Part shown: piece after piece, positions 35,701 through 47,659 of the stretch
Layout: each line of letters opens with the position of its first letter
Numbering within the stretch: position 1 is the stretch's first letter
NCBI RefSeq assembly: GCF_000427885.1
Contig: NZ_ATYW01000002.1
Coordinates: forward strand, 255,532-319,531
From: Glycomyces tenuis DSM 44171
Lineage (GTDB): Bacteria; Actinomycetota; Actinomycetes; Mycobacteriales; Micromonosporaceae
DNA: 64,000 nt
Reading direction: 5' to 3'
The notes under the pieces: model-generated
Database searches by the model: none
Seen by the model: only the letters and a program-made list of their open reading frames with translations
Told to the model about the DNA's origin: nothing
Position numbers and translations under genes: made by a program

Positions 35701-36486
35701 TCATCGGTCCGTGTAGTGCGCGTCGATCTCGTCGTAGCGGTCGAGCGCGGTCTCGTAGGCGTCCGGTTCGATGGCCTCGCCCCGGCTGAACGGGTATTCG
35801 AGCTGGTAGGTGGCCGCCAGCATGAGCGCGACCATGCCCGAGATCAGTCCGACGAGGACGAACTGGAAGCGCCGCGTCGGCGTGCCGAGCGTCAGCGAGA
35901 CCCCGAACACCAGCAGCGCCCCCGCCAGCAGCACTGTCCACATCGGCCCTGAGAGGCCGCGCTGGGCTTGGAGGAGCCGCTCCGTGCGGTGGTCGGTGAG
36001 GTCCCGGATCTGCTCGCGGGCGTCGTCGAGCCGCGTCTGGAGCACGTCGTCCGGCTCGGGGACCGCCGACAGCGGGGCACGCATCCGGTCGATGAGCAGC
36101 AGCCCCGCCGAGTCGACCCGGTGCTGCTCGCGCATGGACTCCCATTCGGCGCCGATCACCAGCTCGGTGTAGTCGCGCACCGCCTGTCGCGTCTCGTCGC
36201 GCTCGGCGTCCGGCAGCGTCTCGGCCGTCCAGTACACCTCGACCAGCGCTCCGGCCTCCTGGTACGTGACGCTCCCGGCCTCGTTGCGGGCCTCCCAGGC
36301 GGTGATGAGCACGAACGCGAGCACCACCGCGTACAGGACCGTGAGCAGCTCGAACAGCGTCGTGCCGATCTCGTTGTTGCGTTCGCGCCGCGTCGGCGGC
36401 GCGAACCGCTGGAGCAGCGCGACGAGCACGCTGACCGCCGCCACCACCGCGAGGGTGAACGCCAGGCTTTCCCACCAGATTGCCAT
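35701..36486 (-). CDS. DUF4239 (bestrophin-like) membrane protein
   Basis: A 261-aa membrane protein: two N-terminal helices (about 5-25 and 42-62), a soluble helical middle region (about 65-185) and two C-terminal helices (about 190-235). NNEIGTTLFELLTVLYAVVLAF and the overall layout match DUF4239. Function unknown; an anion channel-like role has been suggested for the fold but is not shown here. It lies upstream of the encapsulin on the same strand with 90 bases between. Only 36 bases separate its start from that of the divergent Pro-rich gene. Confidence 0.82.
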   Translation of the reverse strand: MAIWWESLAFTLAVVAAVSVLVALLQRFAPPTRRERNNEIGTTLFELLTVLYAVVLAFVLITAWEARNEAGSVTYQEAGALVEVYWTAETLPDAERDETRQAVRDYTELVIGAEWESMREQHRVDSAGLLLIDRMRAPLSAVPEPDDVLQTRLDDAREQIRDLTDHRTERLLQAQRGLSGPMWTVLLAGALLVFGVSLTLGTPTRRFQFVLVGLISGMVALMLAATYQLEYPFSRGEAIEPDAYETALDRYDEIDAHYTDR

Positions 36487-36522
36487 TGACAGCCTTAAAG
36501 TCCGTAAATCAGAATCTAAGTC

Positions 36523-39580
<3,058 letters not shown>

Positions 39581-41002
39581 GTGAAGGTCGCCATCGTCGG
39601 CTACGGCATGGCCGGGGCCCGCATAGCCCGTGAACTCGGGCGCCGCGGCCTCGAGGTCACCGTGTTCGGCGCCGAGTCCAGCGCCGCCTACAACAGGATC
39701 CTGCTGTCCAGCATGATCGCCGGAAAGCAGTCCGAGGCCGAGATCGCCCTGCCCGGGCCCCCCGAGCACGTCGAGCTGCGCCTCGGCGAGACCGTCAAGG
39801 ACGTCGACCTCGACGCCAAGACGATCGACGGCGCCGCCTTCGACAAGCTCGTCCTCGCCACCGGCGCCGAAGCCTTCGTGCCGCCCGTCCCCGGACTCCT
39901 GCCGCTCCCCGCCGGAGCGTACGTCCTGCGCACCGTCGAGGACGCCCGCCGGATCCTCACCGAGACCGAGAACCGGGCCAACGCCGTCGTCCTCGGCGGC
40001 GGCCTCCTCGGCCTCGAGGCCGCCCGCGGCCTCGCCGGGCGCGGCCTCGACGTCACCGTCGTCCACGCCGCCGGCCACCTGATGGAACGCCAGCTCGACC
40101 CGCTCGGCTCCCAGGTCCTGGCCGCCACCTACGCCGAACTCGGCGTCAACTCGATCACCGACGCCCAGACCACGCGCGTCATCCACGGCGACGACGGCCT
40201 GACCCTCGTCCTCGCCGACGGGCGCACCGTCACCGGCCAGCTCATGGTCGTCTCCTGCGGCATCCGCCCCGAGACCGGCCTCGCCCGGTCCATGGGCCTC
40301 GAAGTGGGCCGCGGCGTCGTCATCGACGACCAGTGCCGCACCTCCCACCCCGACGTGTTCGCCGTCGGCGACTGCGCCGAGCACCGCGGCATCCCCTACG
40401 GACTCGTCGGCCCCGCCTGGGAGCAGGCCGATGTCGTGGCCGACCTCCTCTCCGGCGTCGATCCCGACGCCGCCTACACCGGCTCACGGCTGGTCACGCG
40501 CCTCAAGGCCACCGGGATCGACCTCGCCGCGATGGGCGAGACCGAAGGCGACGAAGTGGTCTCCTTCGCCGACCCCGTCCGCGGCACCTACGCCCGCCTC
40601 GTCATCGACGGGAACGGCCGCCTGGCCGGCGCGGTCATGCTCGGCGACAACCCGATGGTCGGCCAGGTGGTGCAGCTGTTCGACACCGGCGACCCGGTCC
40701 CGCACGACCGCCGCACCCTCCTGATGGGACGGCCCGGCGAGTCGGTGTCGGTGGCGCCCTCGACACCCGAGTCCATGCCCGACGAGGCCGTGGTGTGCCG
40801 GTGCAACAACGTCACGAAGCGGGAACTGGCCGACGCGTTCCGCTCCGGAGCGCGCACCCCGGAGGCGCTGTCGGACGCCACACAGGCCTCCACCGGCTGC
40901 GGCACCTGCGTCGACGACGTCGCGAGCGTGTGCAAGTGGCTGAACGGAACCGTCGCCGGCCTCGGCGAGGCCGCAGCGATCCTGAATGAGGTAGCAGCAT
41001 GA
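39581..41002 (+). CDS. FAD/NAD(P)-dependent reductase with BFD-type Fe-S domain (nitrate reductase electron-transfer partner)
   Basis: A 473-aa flavoprotein. The FAD-binding start VAIVGYGMAGARIARELG, the NAD motif VVLGGGLLGLEAARGLAGRG and the second FAD motif DVFAVGDCAEH are clear. The C-terminal BFD-like 2Fe-2S domain has CRCNN and TGCGTC. It resembles the front half of NirB and the NasB-type subunits that pass NAD(P)H electrons to nitrate reductase. Since NasC here lacks a reductase domain, this is its likely partner (inference). I chose GTG at 39581, with GGGAGG about 8 bases upstream; upstream frames are atypical. It overlaps nirB by 4 bases. Confidence 0.88.
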   Translation: MKVAIVGYGMAGARIARELGRRGLEVTVFGAESSAAYNRILLSSMIAGKQSEAEIALPGPPEHVELRLGETVKDVDLDAKTIDGAAFDKLVLATGAEAFVPPVPGLLPLPAGAYVLRTVEDARRILTETENRANAVVLGGGLLGLEAARGLAGRGLDVTVVHAAGHLMERQLDPLGSQVLAATYAELGVNSITDAQTTRVIHGDDGLTLVLADGRTVTGQLMVVSCGIRPETGLARSMGLEVGRGVVIDDQCRTSHPDVFAVGDCAEHRGIPYGLVGPAWEQADVVADLLSGVDPDAAYTGSRLVTRLKATGIDLAAMGETEGDEVVSFADPVRGTYARLVIDGNGRLAGAVMLGDNPMVGQVVQLFDTGDPVPHDRRTLLMGRPGESVSVAPSTPESMPDEAVVCRCNNVTKRELADAFRSGARTPEALSDATQASTGCGTCVDDVASVCKWLNGTVAGLGEAAAILNEVAA

Positions 41003-43479
41003 GCAGCAAGCGATTGGCAGTGGTCGGCGACGGCATGGTCGGACGCCGCTTCCTGGAGGCGATCGTCGAGCGCGACCCGTCCTGGGAGGTCACGGTCCTC
41101 GCCGAGGAACCGCGCCCCGCCTACGATCGGGTCCGCCTCTCGGCGTTCTTCGATGGCGTCAGTGCCGAGGAGCTCTCCCTCGCCACCGAACTGCCCGGCG
41201 TGGACGTCCGGCTCGGCGAAGCGGCGACGGCCATCGACCGCGCCGCCCGCGCCGTCCGCACCGAGCGCGGTGAGTACCCCTACGACAAGCTCGTGCTCGC
41301 CACCGGCTCGGCCGCCTTCGTCCCGCCCGTCGAAGGCGCCGACCTCGAAGGCGTGTTCGTCTACCGCACCATCGAGGACCTCGAGGCGATCAAGGCCCGC
41401 GCGCAGGGGCGCCGCCACGGCGTCGTCGTCGGCGGCGGCCTGCTCGGCCTCGAAGCCGCCAACGCGCTGCGCCTGCTCGGCCTCGAGACCCAGATCGTCG
41501 AGTTCGCGCCGTGGCTCATGGCCCGCCAGCTCGACGAGGCCGGCGGCGGCGTCCTCAGGCGGCACATCGAACGGCTCGGCATCGACGTCGCCTGCTCCAC
41601 CGGCGGCACGAAGATCTCCGCGGCCTCCGGCCGCCTGCGCATGGAGACCAACGTCGAAGGCCTCGCCTTCGACACCGACCTCATCGTCTTCGCCGCCGGG
41701 GTGCGCCCCCGCGACCAGCTCGCCCGCGAGTGCGGCATCGACGTCGGCGAGCGGGGCGGCGTCATCACCGACACCGCCTGCCAGACCTCGGACCCCGACG
41801 TCTACGCCATCGGCGAGGTCGCCGCGATGGAAGGCGTCTGCTACGGCCTGGTCGCCCCCGGCTACACCATGGCCGAGGTCGTCGCCGACCGGCTCGCCGG
41901 CGGCGAGGCCACCTTCCCCGGCGCCGACCTGTCCACCAAGCTCAAGCTCCTCGGCGTCGACGTCGCCCAGTTCGGCGCCATGGACGGCCCGCTCGCCACC
42001 ACCTACCTCGACCCGGCCGAAGGCGTCTACGCCAAGCTCATCCTCTCCGACGACGCCCGGACCCTCCTGGGCGGCATGCTCGTCGGCAACGCCGAGCCGT
42101 ACCCGCTGCTGCGCGCCAGCGTCGGCGGGCCCGTGCCCGCGCAGCTGGCCGACCTGCTCTCCTCCGGCGAAGTCCAGGCCGGGCTCCCCGACGGCGCCCA
42201 GGTGTGCTCGTGCAACGCCGTCACCAAGGGCGACATCATGGGCGCCATCCACGAAGGCTGCACCGACGTCGGCGCCCTCAAGGACTGCACCCGCGCGGGC
42301 ACCGGCTGCGGCTCGTGCGTGCCCATGCTCAAGCAGCTCCTCGCCGAGGGCGGCGTCGAAGTCTCCACATCGGTGTGCGAGCACTTCACGCAGTCCCGGG
42401 CCGAACTGTTCGACATCGTCAAGGTCACCGGCATCACCACCTTCTCCGAGCTCATCGCCCGCTACGGCGTCGGCGCCGGCTGCGACCTGTGCAAGCCCGC
42501 CGTCGCCTCGATCCTGGCGAGCCTGGGCGGCGGCCACATCCTCGACGGCGAGCAGGCCGCGCTCCAGGACACCAACGACCACTTCCTCGCCAACCTCCAG
42601 CGCAACGGCACCTACTCCGTCGTCCCGCGCATACCCGGCGGCGAGATCACGCCCGAGAAGCTCATCGTCATCGGCGAGGTCGCCCGCGACTTCGGGCTCT
42701 ACACCAAGATCACCGGCGGCCAGCGCATCGACATGTTCGGCGCCCGCGTCGAGGACCTGCCGAAGATCTGGCGGCGCCTGGTCGACGCCGGATTCGAGTC
42801 CGGCCACGCCTACGGCAAGGCCCTGCGCACCGTCAAGTCCTGCGTCGGCACCGACTGGTGCCGCTACGGCGTCCAGGACTCGGTCAAGATGGCCATCGAC
42901 CTCGAACTGCGCTACCGGGGCCTGCGCAGCCCCCACAAGCTGAAGTCGGCGGTCTCGGGGTGCGCCCGCGAATGCGCCGAGGCCCGAAGCAAGGACTTCG
43001 GCGTCATCGGCACCGAGAACGGCTGGAACCTCTACGTCGGCGGCAACGGCGGCTTCACGCCCCGCCACGCCGACCTCCTCCTCGCCGACGTCGACGCCGA
43101 GACGCTCGTGCGCACCATCGACCGCTTCCTGATGTTCTACATCTCCACGGCCGACCGGCTCCAGCGCACCTCCAAATGGGTCGAGTCCCTCGAAGGCGGC
43201 ATCGACTACCTCCGCGAAGTCATCGTCGATGACAGGCTCGGCATCTGCGACGAGCTCGACGCCCTCATGGCCTCGCACGTCGAGCACTACGCCGACGAGT
43301 GGAAGGGCGTCCTGGACGACCCCGAGAAGCTCCAGCGCTTCGTCTCCTTCGTCAACGCCCCCGAGACCCCCGACCCGTCGATCGAATTCGAGACCGTCCG
43401 CGGGCAGCGCTTCCCCGCGGGCACCACCGAACGCTCGCACACCGGACCGGTGCTGCTCGGCACGCCTGAAAGGAAGTAG
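40999..43479 (+). CDS. nirB: NAD(P)H nitrite reductase large subunit NirB
   Basis: Reduces nitrite to ammonium in the cytoplasm; 826 aa, normal length. In order: an FAD/NAD domain (about 1-400, VVVGGGLLGLEAANALR), a BFD 2Fe-2S domain (CSCNAVTKG, GTGCGSC near 400-460), a second Cys-rich segment (CEHF and GAGCDLC), a ferredoxin-like half-domain, and the 4Fe-4S/siroheme domain (CVGTDWC and SGCAREC). The start is ATG at 40999, overlapping the flavoprotein stop (ATGA). Siroheme may come from the chelatase at 2.8 kb and the HemD-like protein of this operon. Confidence 0.97.
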   Translation: MSSKRLAVVGDGMVGRRFLEAIVERDPSWEVTVLAEEPRPAYDRVRLSAFFDGVSAEELSLATELPGVDVRLGEAATAIDRAARAVRTERGEYPYDKLVLATGSAAFVPPVEGADLEGVFVYRTIEDLEAIKARAQGRRHGVVVGGGLLGLEAANALRLLGLETQIVEFAPWLMARQLDEAGGGVLRRHIERLGIDVACSTGGTKISAASGRLRMETNVEGLAFDTDLIVFAAGVRPRDQLARECGIDVGERGGVITDTACQTSDPDVYAIGEVAAMEGVCYGLVAPGYTMAEVVADRLAGGEATFPGADLSTKLKLLGVDVAQFGAMDGPLATTYLDPAEGVYAKLILSDDARTLLGGMLVGNAEPYPLLRASVGGPVPAQLADLLSSGEVQAGLPDGAQVCSCNAVTKGDIMGAIHEGCTDVGALKDCTRAGTGCGSCVPMLKQLLAEGGVEVSTSVCEHFTQSRAELFDIVKVTGITTFSELIARYGVGAGCDLCKPAVASILASLGGGHILDGEQAALQDTNDHFLANLQRNGTYSVVPRIPGGEITPEKLIVIGEVARDFGLYTKITGGQRIDMFGARVEDLPKIWRRLVDAGFESGHAYGKALRTVKSCVGTDWCRYGVQDSVKMAIDLELRYRGLRSPHKLKSAVSGCARECAEARSKDFGVIGTENGWNLYVGGNGGFTPRHADLLLADVDAETLVRTIDRFLMFYISTADRLQRTSKWVESLEGGIDYLREVIVDDRLGICDELDALMASHVEHYADEWKGVLDDPEKLQRFVSFVNAPETPDPSIEFETVRGQRFPAGTTERSHTGPVLLGTPERK

Positions 43480-43481
43480 TC

Positions 43482-43862
43482 ATGGAAGCAATCTGCGCAT
43501 TCGACCGCCTGGTCCCCGGACGCGGAGCCGCCGCGCTCCTGGCGGACGGCACCCAGATCGCCGTGTTCCGGCTCCCCGACGACAGCCTCTTCGCGCTGTC
43601 CAACCGGGACCCGTTCACCGGCGCGCACGTCATGAGCCGCGGCATCGTCGGCGACAGGGGCGGCGAGCCGACCGTGGCCTCGCCGCTGCTCAAGCAGGTG
43701 TTCTCGCTCAAGACCGGCCGGTGCCTCGACGACGAGGACACCGCCCTGGAGGTCTTCGCCGTCGAAGTCGTCGACGGCGAGGTCCGCGTCGGCGCGGACG
43801 TCAGAGCGGCCGTGTTATGGCCCGAGCCGCCGCCGCGCCGCCACAGTCGGACACGGGAGTGA
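43482..43862 (+). CDS. nirD: Nitrite reductase small subunit NirD
   Basis: A 126-aa Rieske-fold subunit of the assimilatory nitrite reductase. The typical IAVFRLPDDSLFALSNRDPF and PLLKQVFSLKTGRCLDDED segments are present, while the Rieske Cys/His cluster ligands are absent, as is normal for NirD. AAAGGAAG precedes the ATG at 43482, two bases after the nirB stop. The C-terminus is extended and basic. Confidence 0.95.
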   Translation: MEAICAFDRLVPGRGAAALLADGTQIAVFRLPDDSLFALSNRDPFTGAHVMSRGIVGDRGGEPTVASPLLKQVFSLKTGRCLDDEDTALEVFAVEVVDGEVRVGADVRAAVLWPEPPPRRHSRTRE

Positions 43863-43867
43863 AGAAC

Positions 43868-44977
43868 GTGCTCGCACCGCTCACCGGATACACCGTCGCA
43901 GTGACCGCCCAGCGCCGCGCCGACGAGCTCGCCGCGCTGCTGGAACGCCGCGGCGCGCGCACCGTCGTCGCGCCGACCCTGCGGATCGTGCCGCTGCCCG
44001 ACGACGAGGCGCTGCGCGCCGCCACCGTGGAGCTCATCCGGGAGGCGCCCGACGTGATCGTGGCGACCACCGGGATCGGCTTCCGCGGCTGGCTGGAGGC
44101 CGCCGAAGGCTGGGGCATGGGCGACGACCTGCTGCGCGTCATGGCCGGCGCGCGGATCCTGTGCCGGGGGCCCAAGGCCCTCGGCGCGGTGCGCGCCGCC
44201 GGGCTCACCGAGGAGTGGACGGCGCCCTCCGAGACCGGCACCGAAGTCGTCGAGTACCTCAAAGGGCGCGGCGTCGGCGGGCAGCGGGTGGCGATCCAGC
44301 TCCACGGCGATCCGGCCGAGGACTTCATCCACACCGTCCGCGACGGCGGCGGCGCGGCCGTGCCCGTCCCGGTCTACCGGTGGACGCTCCCGACCGACAT
44401 CACGCCCGTGCAACGCCTCGTCGACGCGATCTGCGCCCGCAGGATCGACGCGGTGACCTTCACTTCCGCGCCCGCCGCCAACGCGCTCCTGCGCATCGCC
44501 GGAGACCAGGCGGCGGACATGCTGGAGGCCCTGCGCGCACCGGCCGAGGACAACGGCGTCCTCCCGGTCGCGGTGGGGCCGGTGACCGCCGCGCCCCTGG
44601 TGCGGCTCGGCGTCGACGTCGTCCAGCCGCAGCGCGCCCGGCTCGGCGCCCTGGTCCGCACCGTGGCCTCGGCGCTGCCGAAGCGCTCGCGCAGGCTCAT
44701 GCTCGCCACGGGCCACCGGATCGAGCTGCGCGGCCACATGGTCCTGCTCGACGACGAGCCCTACCAGCTCCCGCCCGCGCCGATGGCCGTCATACGGGCC
44801 CTGGCGAGCGCCGACGGGAAGGTCCTCTCGCGCGCCGAGCTGCTGGGCCACCTGCCCAGGGGCGCCGACGGGCACGCCGTGGAGATGGCGGTGACGCGCC
44901 TGCGGGACGCGGTGAACCTCCGCTCCTGCGTGGAGACGGTCATCAAGCGCGGCTACCGGCTCAACCTGGAGACCTGA
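43868..44977 (+). CDS. nnaR: NnaR: uroporphyrinogen-III synthase-like protein fused to a DNA-binding domain
   Basis: A 369-aa fusion. Residues 1-255 are a HemD (uroporphyrinogen-III synthase) domain with TVAVTAQRRADELAALLERR, TGIGFRGWLEAA and VTFTSAPAANALL. Residues 270-369 form an OmpR-type winged helix (SADGKVLSRAELLGHL, HAVEMAVTRLR, VIKRGYRLN). In Streptomyces coelicolor NnaR of this architecture acts with GlnR to activate nitrate/nitrite genes. Being the last gene of the nirBD operon fits that role. I chose GTG at 43868, with GGGAG 8 bases before; GTG at 43859 overlapping the nirD stop is an alternative. It may both make the siroheme precursor and regulate. Confidence 0.9.
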   Translation: MLAPLTGYTVAVTAQRRADELAALLERRGARTVVAPTLRIVPLPDDEALRAATVELIREAPDVIVATTGIGFRGWLEAAEGWGMGDDLLRVMAGARILCRGPKALGAVRAAGLTEEWTAPSETGTEVVEYLKGRGVGGQRVAIQLHGDPAEDFIHTVRDGGGAAVPVPVYRWTLPTDITPVQRLVDAICARRIDAVTFTSAPAANALLRIAGDQAADMLEALRAPAEDNGVLPVAVGPVTAAPLVRLGVDVVQPQRARLGALVRTVASALPKRSRRLMLATGHRIELRGHMVLLDDEPYQLPPAPMAVIRALASADGKVLSRAELLGHLPRGADGHAVEMAVTRLRDAVNLRSCVETVIKRGYRLNLET

Positions 44978-45074
44978 GCGCTGCTCCTCGCACCACCGCT
45001 CGGAGGACCTCGCGCCGGCGAGGATCACGACGATCACGGCGCCGCCGAGCCGGTACGCCGCGACCGAGGACGCC

Positions 45075-45473
45075 CTATCCGTCGAACCAGGCCGCCGCGG
45101 ACGGCAGGATCATGAGGACGACGATCACGAGGTAGACCGCGATCAGGACGAGCGCCGACATGTCGCCGGTGACCGCGGCGATCGCCGCCGCGGCGGCGCG
45201 GACCAGGCTCAGCGTGATGGCGTACGAGCGCGCCCAGTTCCAGCGCATCTGGATCGCGAAGCCGAGCACCGCGTTGACGAGGTCGGCGACGATCAGGCAG
45301 ATCAGCAGGAAGCCGGTGATCGGATCGCGGTCGGCGCGGTCGGTGTAGTCGGCCCAGTCGCCGCCGGAGTCCACCAGCCCCAAGGCCGCCGTGATCCACA
45401 GGATCGCGATCACGGCCAGGATCGGGCCCGGGATGCCTCGCAGCAGCGTGCGCTGGTTCTTCTGGAGCGCCAT
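45075..45473 (-). CDS. Small integral membrane protein
   Basis: A 132-aa protein with four hydrophobic helices (about 14-35, 54-75, 82-102 and 105-125) and an Asp-rich loop between the first two (DSGGDWADYTDRADRDP). No family recognised. It has its own promoter region and faces the end of nnaR. Confidence 0.7.
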   Translation of the reverse strand: MALQKNQRTLLRGIPGPILAVIAILWITAALGLVDSGGDWADYTDRADRDPITGFLLICLIVADLVNAVLGFAIQMRWNWARSYAITLSLVRAAAAAIAAVTGDMSALVLIAVYLVIVVLMILPSAAAWFDG

Positions 45474-45753
45474 GGGATCTCGCCTCCGTCGCCGGTGCCG
45501 CCGCCCAGCGTAGTGAACGCCGCGGACCGCCGCCGACGCGACCGGGCCTCACGGCCGCGCCGTTCGGCGCTTCCGCTTTGCCCGCCCGCTGCGCGTTACA
45601 TTCGGGCGAAACTGGGAAAACTCGGGATGACTGCGATAAAACGGAACGGTCACCGAGTGCGTCCAAGCAGGACCGGAGCTCTCGCGGCGGTCGCCGCGAT
45701 CCGTCCGGGATCCGCACGGCGGTGCCGGCCCGACCACGGAAACGGAGAGCGCC

Positions 45754-46464
45754 ATGGCCTACGCACCGCCGCCTCAGTATCCCCAGCAACCCGCGCCGCC
45801 GCCGGAACCGAGGCGGCGGCCGATGACCGTCACCGTCGCGGTGTGGATCATGTACCTCACCGCGCTCGTCCTCGTCGCCACCGCGATCGCGCAGTTCTCG
45901 GTCCAGAGCGCGGTCAAGGACACCGTCGAAGACCAGGTGGCCTCCGACCCGTCGTTCGCCGATGCGGGCATCACCGCCGACGACGTCTCGACCCTCGTGT
46001 CGGTCGTCTTCGTCGGGATCGCCGTCGTCTACCTCATCTTCGCGGTCTTCTACGTCGTGCTCGGCGTCCTCGACAACGCCGGCAAGCGGCCCGCGCGGAT
46101 CCTCACCTGGATCCTGGCGGGCATCGCGCTGCTGTGCTGCGGCTTCGGCGGGATCGTCAACCAGATCGGCGCCAGCACGTACACCGTCAACGGCGAGGAG
46201 TACAACGACGAGGTCACGCAGGCGCTCGAGGACGCCACGCCGGGGTGGGTGAACGCACTGGAGTGGATCTCGGTGCTGCTGTTCATCCTCGGCTCGCTGG
46301 CCGTCATCATCCTGCTGGCCCTGCCGGCCTCGAACGAGTTCTTCCGCAAGGAGCCGACCGCGCAGCAGCCCTACCCCGGCCAGCCCCCGTACGGGCAGCA
46401 GCCGCCCTACGGCCAGGGGTCGCCGCCGAACGCCCCCGGGCCGCCGCCCCACCCCGGCCGGTAG
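45754..46464 (+). CDS. Membrane protein with Pro-rich tails
   Basis: A 236-aa protein: a Pro/Gln-rich N-terminus (1-22), four transmembrane helices (about 26-50, 85-110, 120-140 and 170-195) and a C-terminal tail of PYGQQPP-type repeats. An extracellular acidic loop lies between helices 1 and 2. The layout resembles the larger protein at 61979-63184, so the two may be distant relatives. The function is unknown; such tails often mediate contacts with cytoskeletal or signalling proteins. Confidence 0.75.
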   Translation: MAYAPPPQYPQQPAPPPEPRRRPMTVTVAVWIMYLTALVLVATAIAQFSVQSAVKDTVEDQVASDPSFADAGITADDVSTLVSVVFVGIAVVYLIFAVFYVVLGVLDNAGKRPARILTWILAGIALLCCGFGGIVNQIGASTYTVNGEEYNDEVTQALEDATPGWVNALEWISVLLFILGSLAVIILLALPASNEFFRKEPTAQQPYPGQPPYGQQPPYGQGSPPNAPGPPPHPGR

Positions 46465-46468
46465 CACG

Positions 46469-46495
46469 ACGGCCCCGCCCGAAGGGCGGGGCCGT
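46469..46495. terminator. Bidirectional terminator between convergent genes
   Basis: A perfect 12-bp stem (46469-46480 with 46484-46495) and a GAA loop, 4 bases after one stop codon and 4 bases before the stop of the opposite gene. Confidence 0.88.
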
Positions 46496-46499
46496 TCGC

Positions 46500-47549
46500 C
46501 TATTGCGGCTGCTTCCAGTCCGGCGGCGGCACGGCGAAGCCGCGCTCCCGGTCGTGCCAGGCGCCCAGCACCGCGCCCTCCTTCTCGCGGGAGAGCCCCG
46601 CGTGCAACTCCGGCGCTTCGGCGTTGGCCCGCCACCAGCGCTCGACGGTGGCGCCCAGCGGGGAGAGCTCGAGCCCCGCGTCGGCCGCCGGGCCCGGATC
46701 GTGGGCGGTCATCCCGTCGTAGTCGGGCTCGGGCAGCCACAGGCCCAGCGAGTCGGGCCCCGCCCACGGGACGACGCCGTGCTCGAGGAGGAAGTCCTGC
46801 GGCACCCACGTGAACGCGGGCCGCTCGGCCGTGACGCCGAGCCCGGTGAGGGCGTCGGCGATCCCCTCGAGGAACGCGGCCATGCCGACCGGCGCGCCGA
46901 TGGCGTCGTAGGTGCCGCTCAAACGCCGCTCCGCCGCGTCCAGGATCCACGACGCGAGGTCGGCGACGTCGACCCACTGGACGAGCCGCTCGGGCCGGCC
47001 GGGGGCGAGCACCTCGCCGCCCTCGGCGATCCGCAGCGGCCAGTGGCCGACGCGGTCGACGTTGTCGCCGGCGCCGATGATGAGCCCCGGTCTGGGAATG
47101 AACGCCTTGTCGCCCAAGCGTTCCCGGACGAGGTTCTCGCAGGCGACCTTGTTGCGGCCGTACAGCTCGATGTCGGGGTCCTCGTCGTCCGGACCGGTGG
47201 GCTCGAGCACCTCGGAGTCGGGGCGCGAGTGGTCGGCGTACACCGAGATCGACGACACGAACGTCCAGTGGCCCACCGAGTCGGCCAGGACGTCGAGTAC
47301 CCGCCCGACCTGGGCCGGGATGCGGGCGACGTCGACGACGGCGTCGAAGGACCGGCCGCGGAGCGGCTCGACGCCCTTGTCGTCACTGCGATCGATGCGA
47401 ATGAACTCCACGTCTTCGGGAGGCTCGCCGCTCTCGCCGCGCGCGGCGACCGCCACCTCCCAGCCGCGGGCGACGGCCTGCCCGGCGATCGCCTTGGACA
47501 GGTAGACGGTGCCGCCGAGGACGAGCATCCGCTGCTGCTGATCGGTCAT
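46500..47549 (-). CDS. NAD-dependent epimerase/dehydratase family protein
   Basis: A 349-aa extended short-chain dehydrogenase/reductase. The cofactor loop is unusual, MLVLGGTVYLSKAIAGQAVA, with GGTxYL in place of the usual GxxGxxG. This form occurs in reductase-like members such as the isoflavone-reductase/mRNA-binding-like subgroup. A Tyr-x3-Lys pair is present as YGRNK, and SSISVYAD matches the catalytic Ser strand. The substrate is unknown. I chose ATG at 47549 because the upstream in-frame extension is atypical. It diverges from the endonuclease V gene. Confidence 0.85.
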   Translation of the reverse strand: MTDQQQRMLVLGGTVYLSKAIAGQAVARGWEVAVAARGESGEPPEDVEFIRIDRSDDKGVEPLRGRSFDAVVDVARIPAQVGRVLDVLADSVGHWTFVSSISVYADHSRPDSEVLEPTGPDDEDPDIELYGRNKVACENLVRERLGDKAFIPRPGLIIGAGDNVDRVGHWPLRIAEGGEVLAPGRPERLVQWVDVADLASWILDAAERRLSGTYDAIGAPVGMAAFLEGIADALTGLGVTAERPAFTWVPQDFLLEHGVVPWAGPDSLGLWLPEPDYDGMTAHDPGPAADAGLELSPLGATVERWWRANAEAPELHAGLSREKEGAVLGAWHDRERGFAVPPPDWKQPQ

Positions 47550-47659
47550 CCCCTGATGATCGTCGCGACCCCGATGGAAGGCAAGGGCGTTCACCGACAG
47601 CGGAAGGACCGGGGCCAACGGGCCTCGAGCGCCGGTCGGCACTTCGTTAGGCTTGCGGC

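Noticed and set aside
40588-43440. A 950-codon frame antisense to nirB and the flavoprotein gene
   Set aside because: Same cause: high third-position GC removes stops on the opposite strand; no domain is recognisable.
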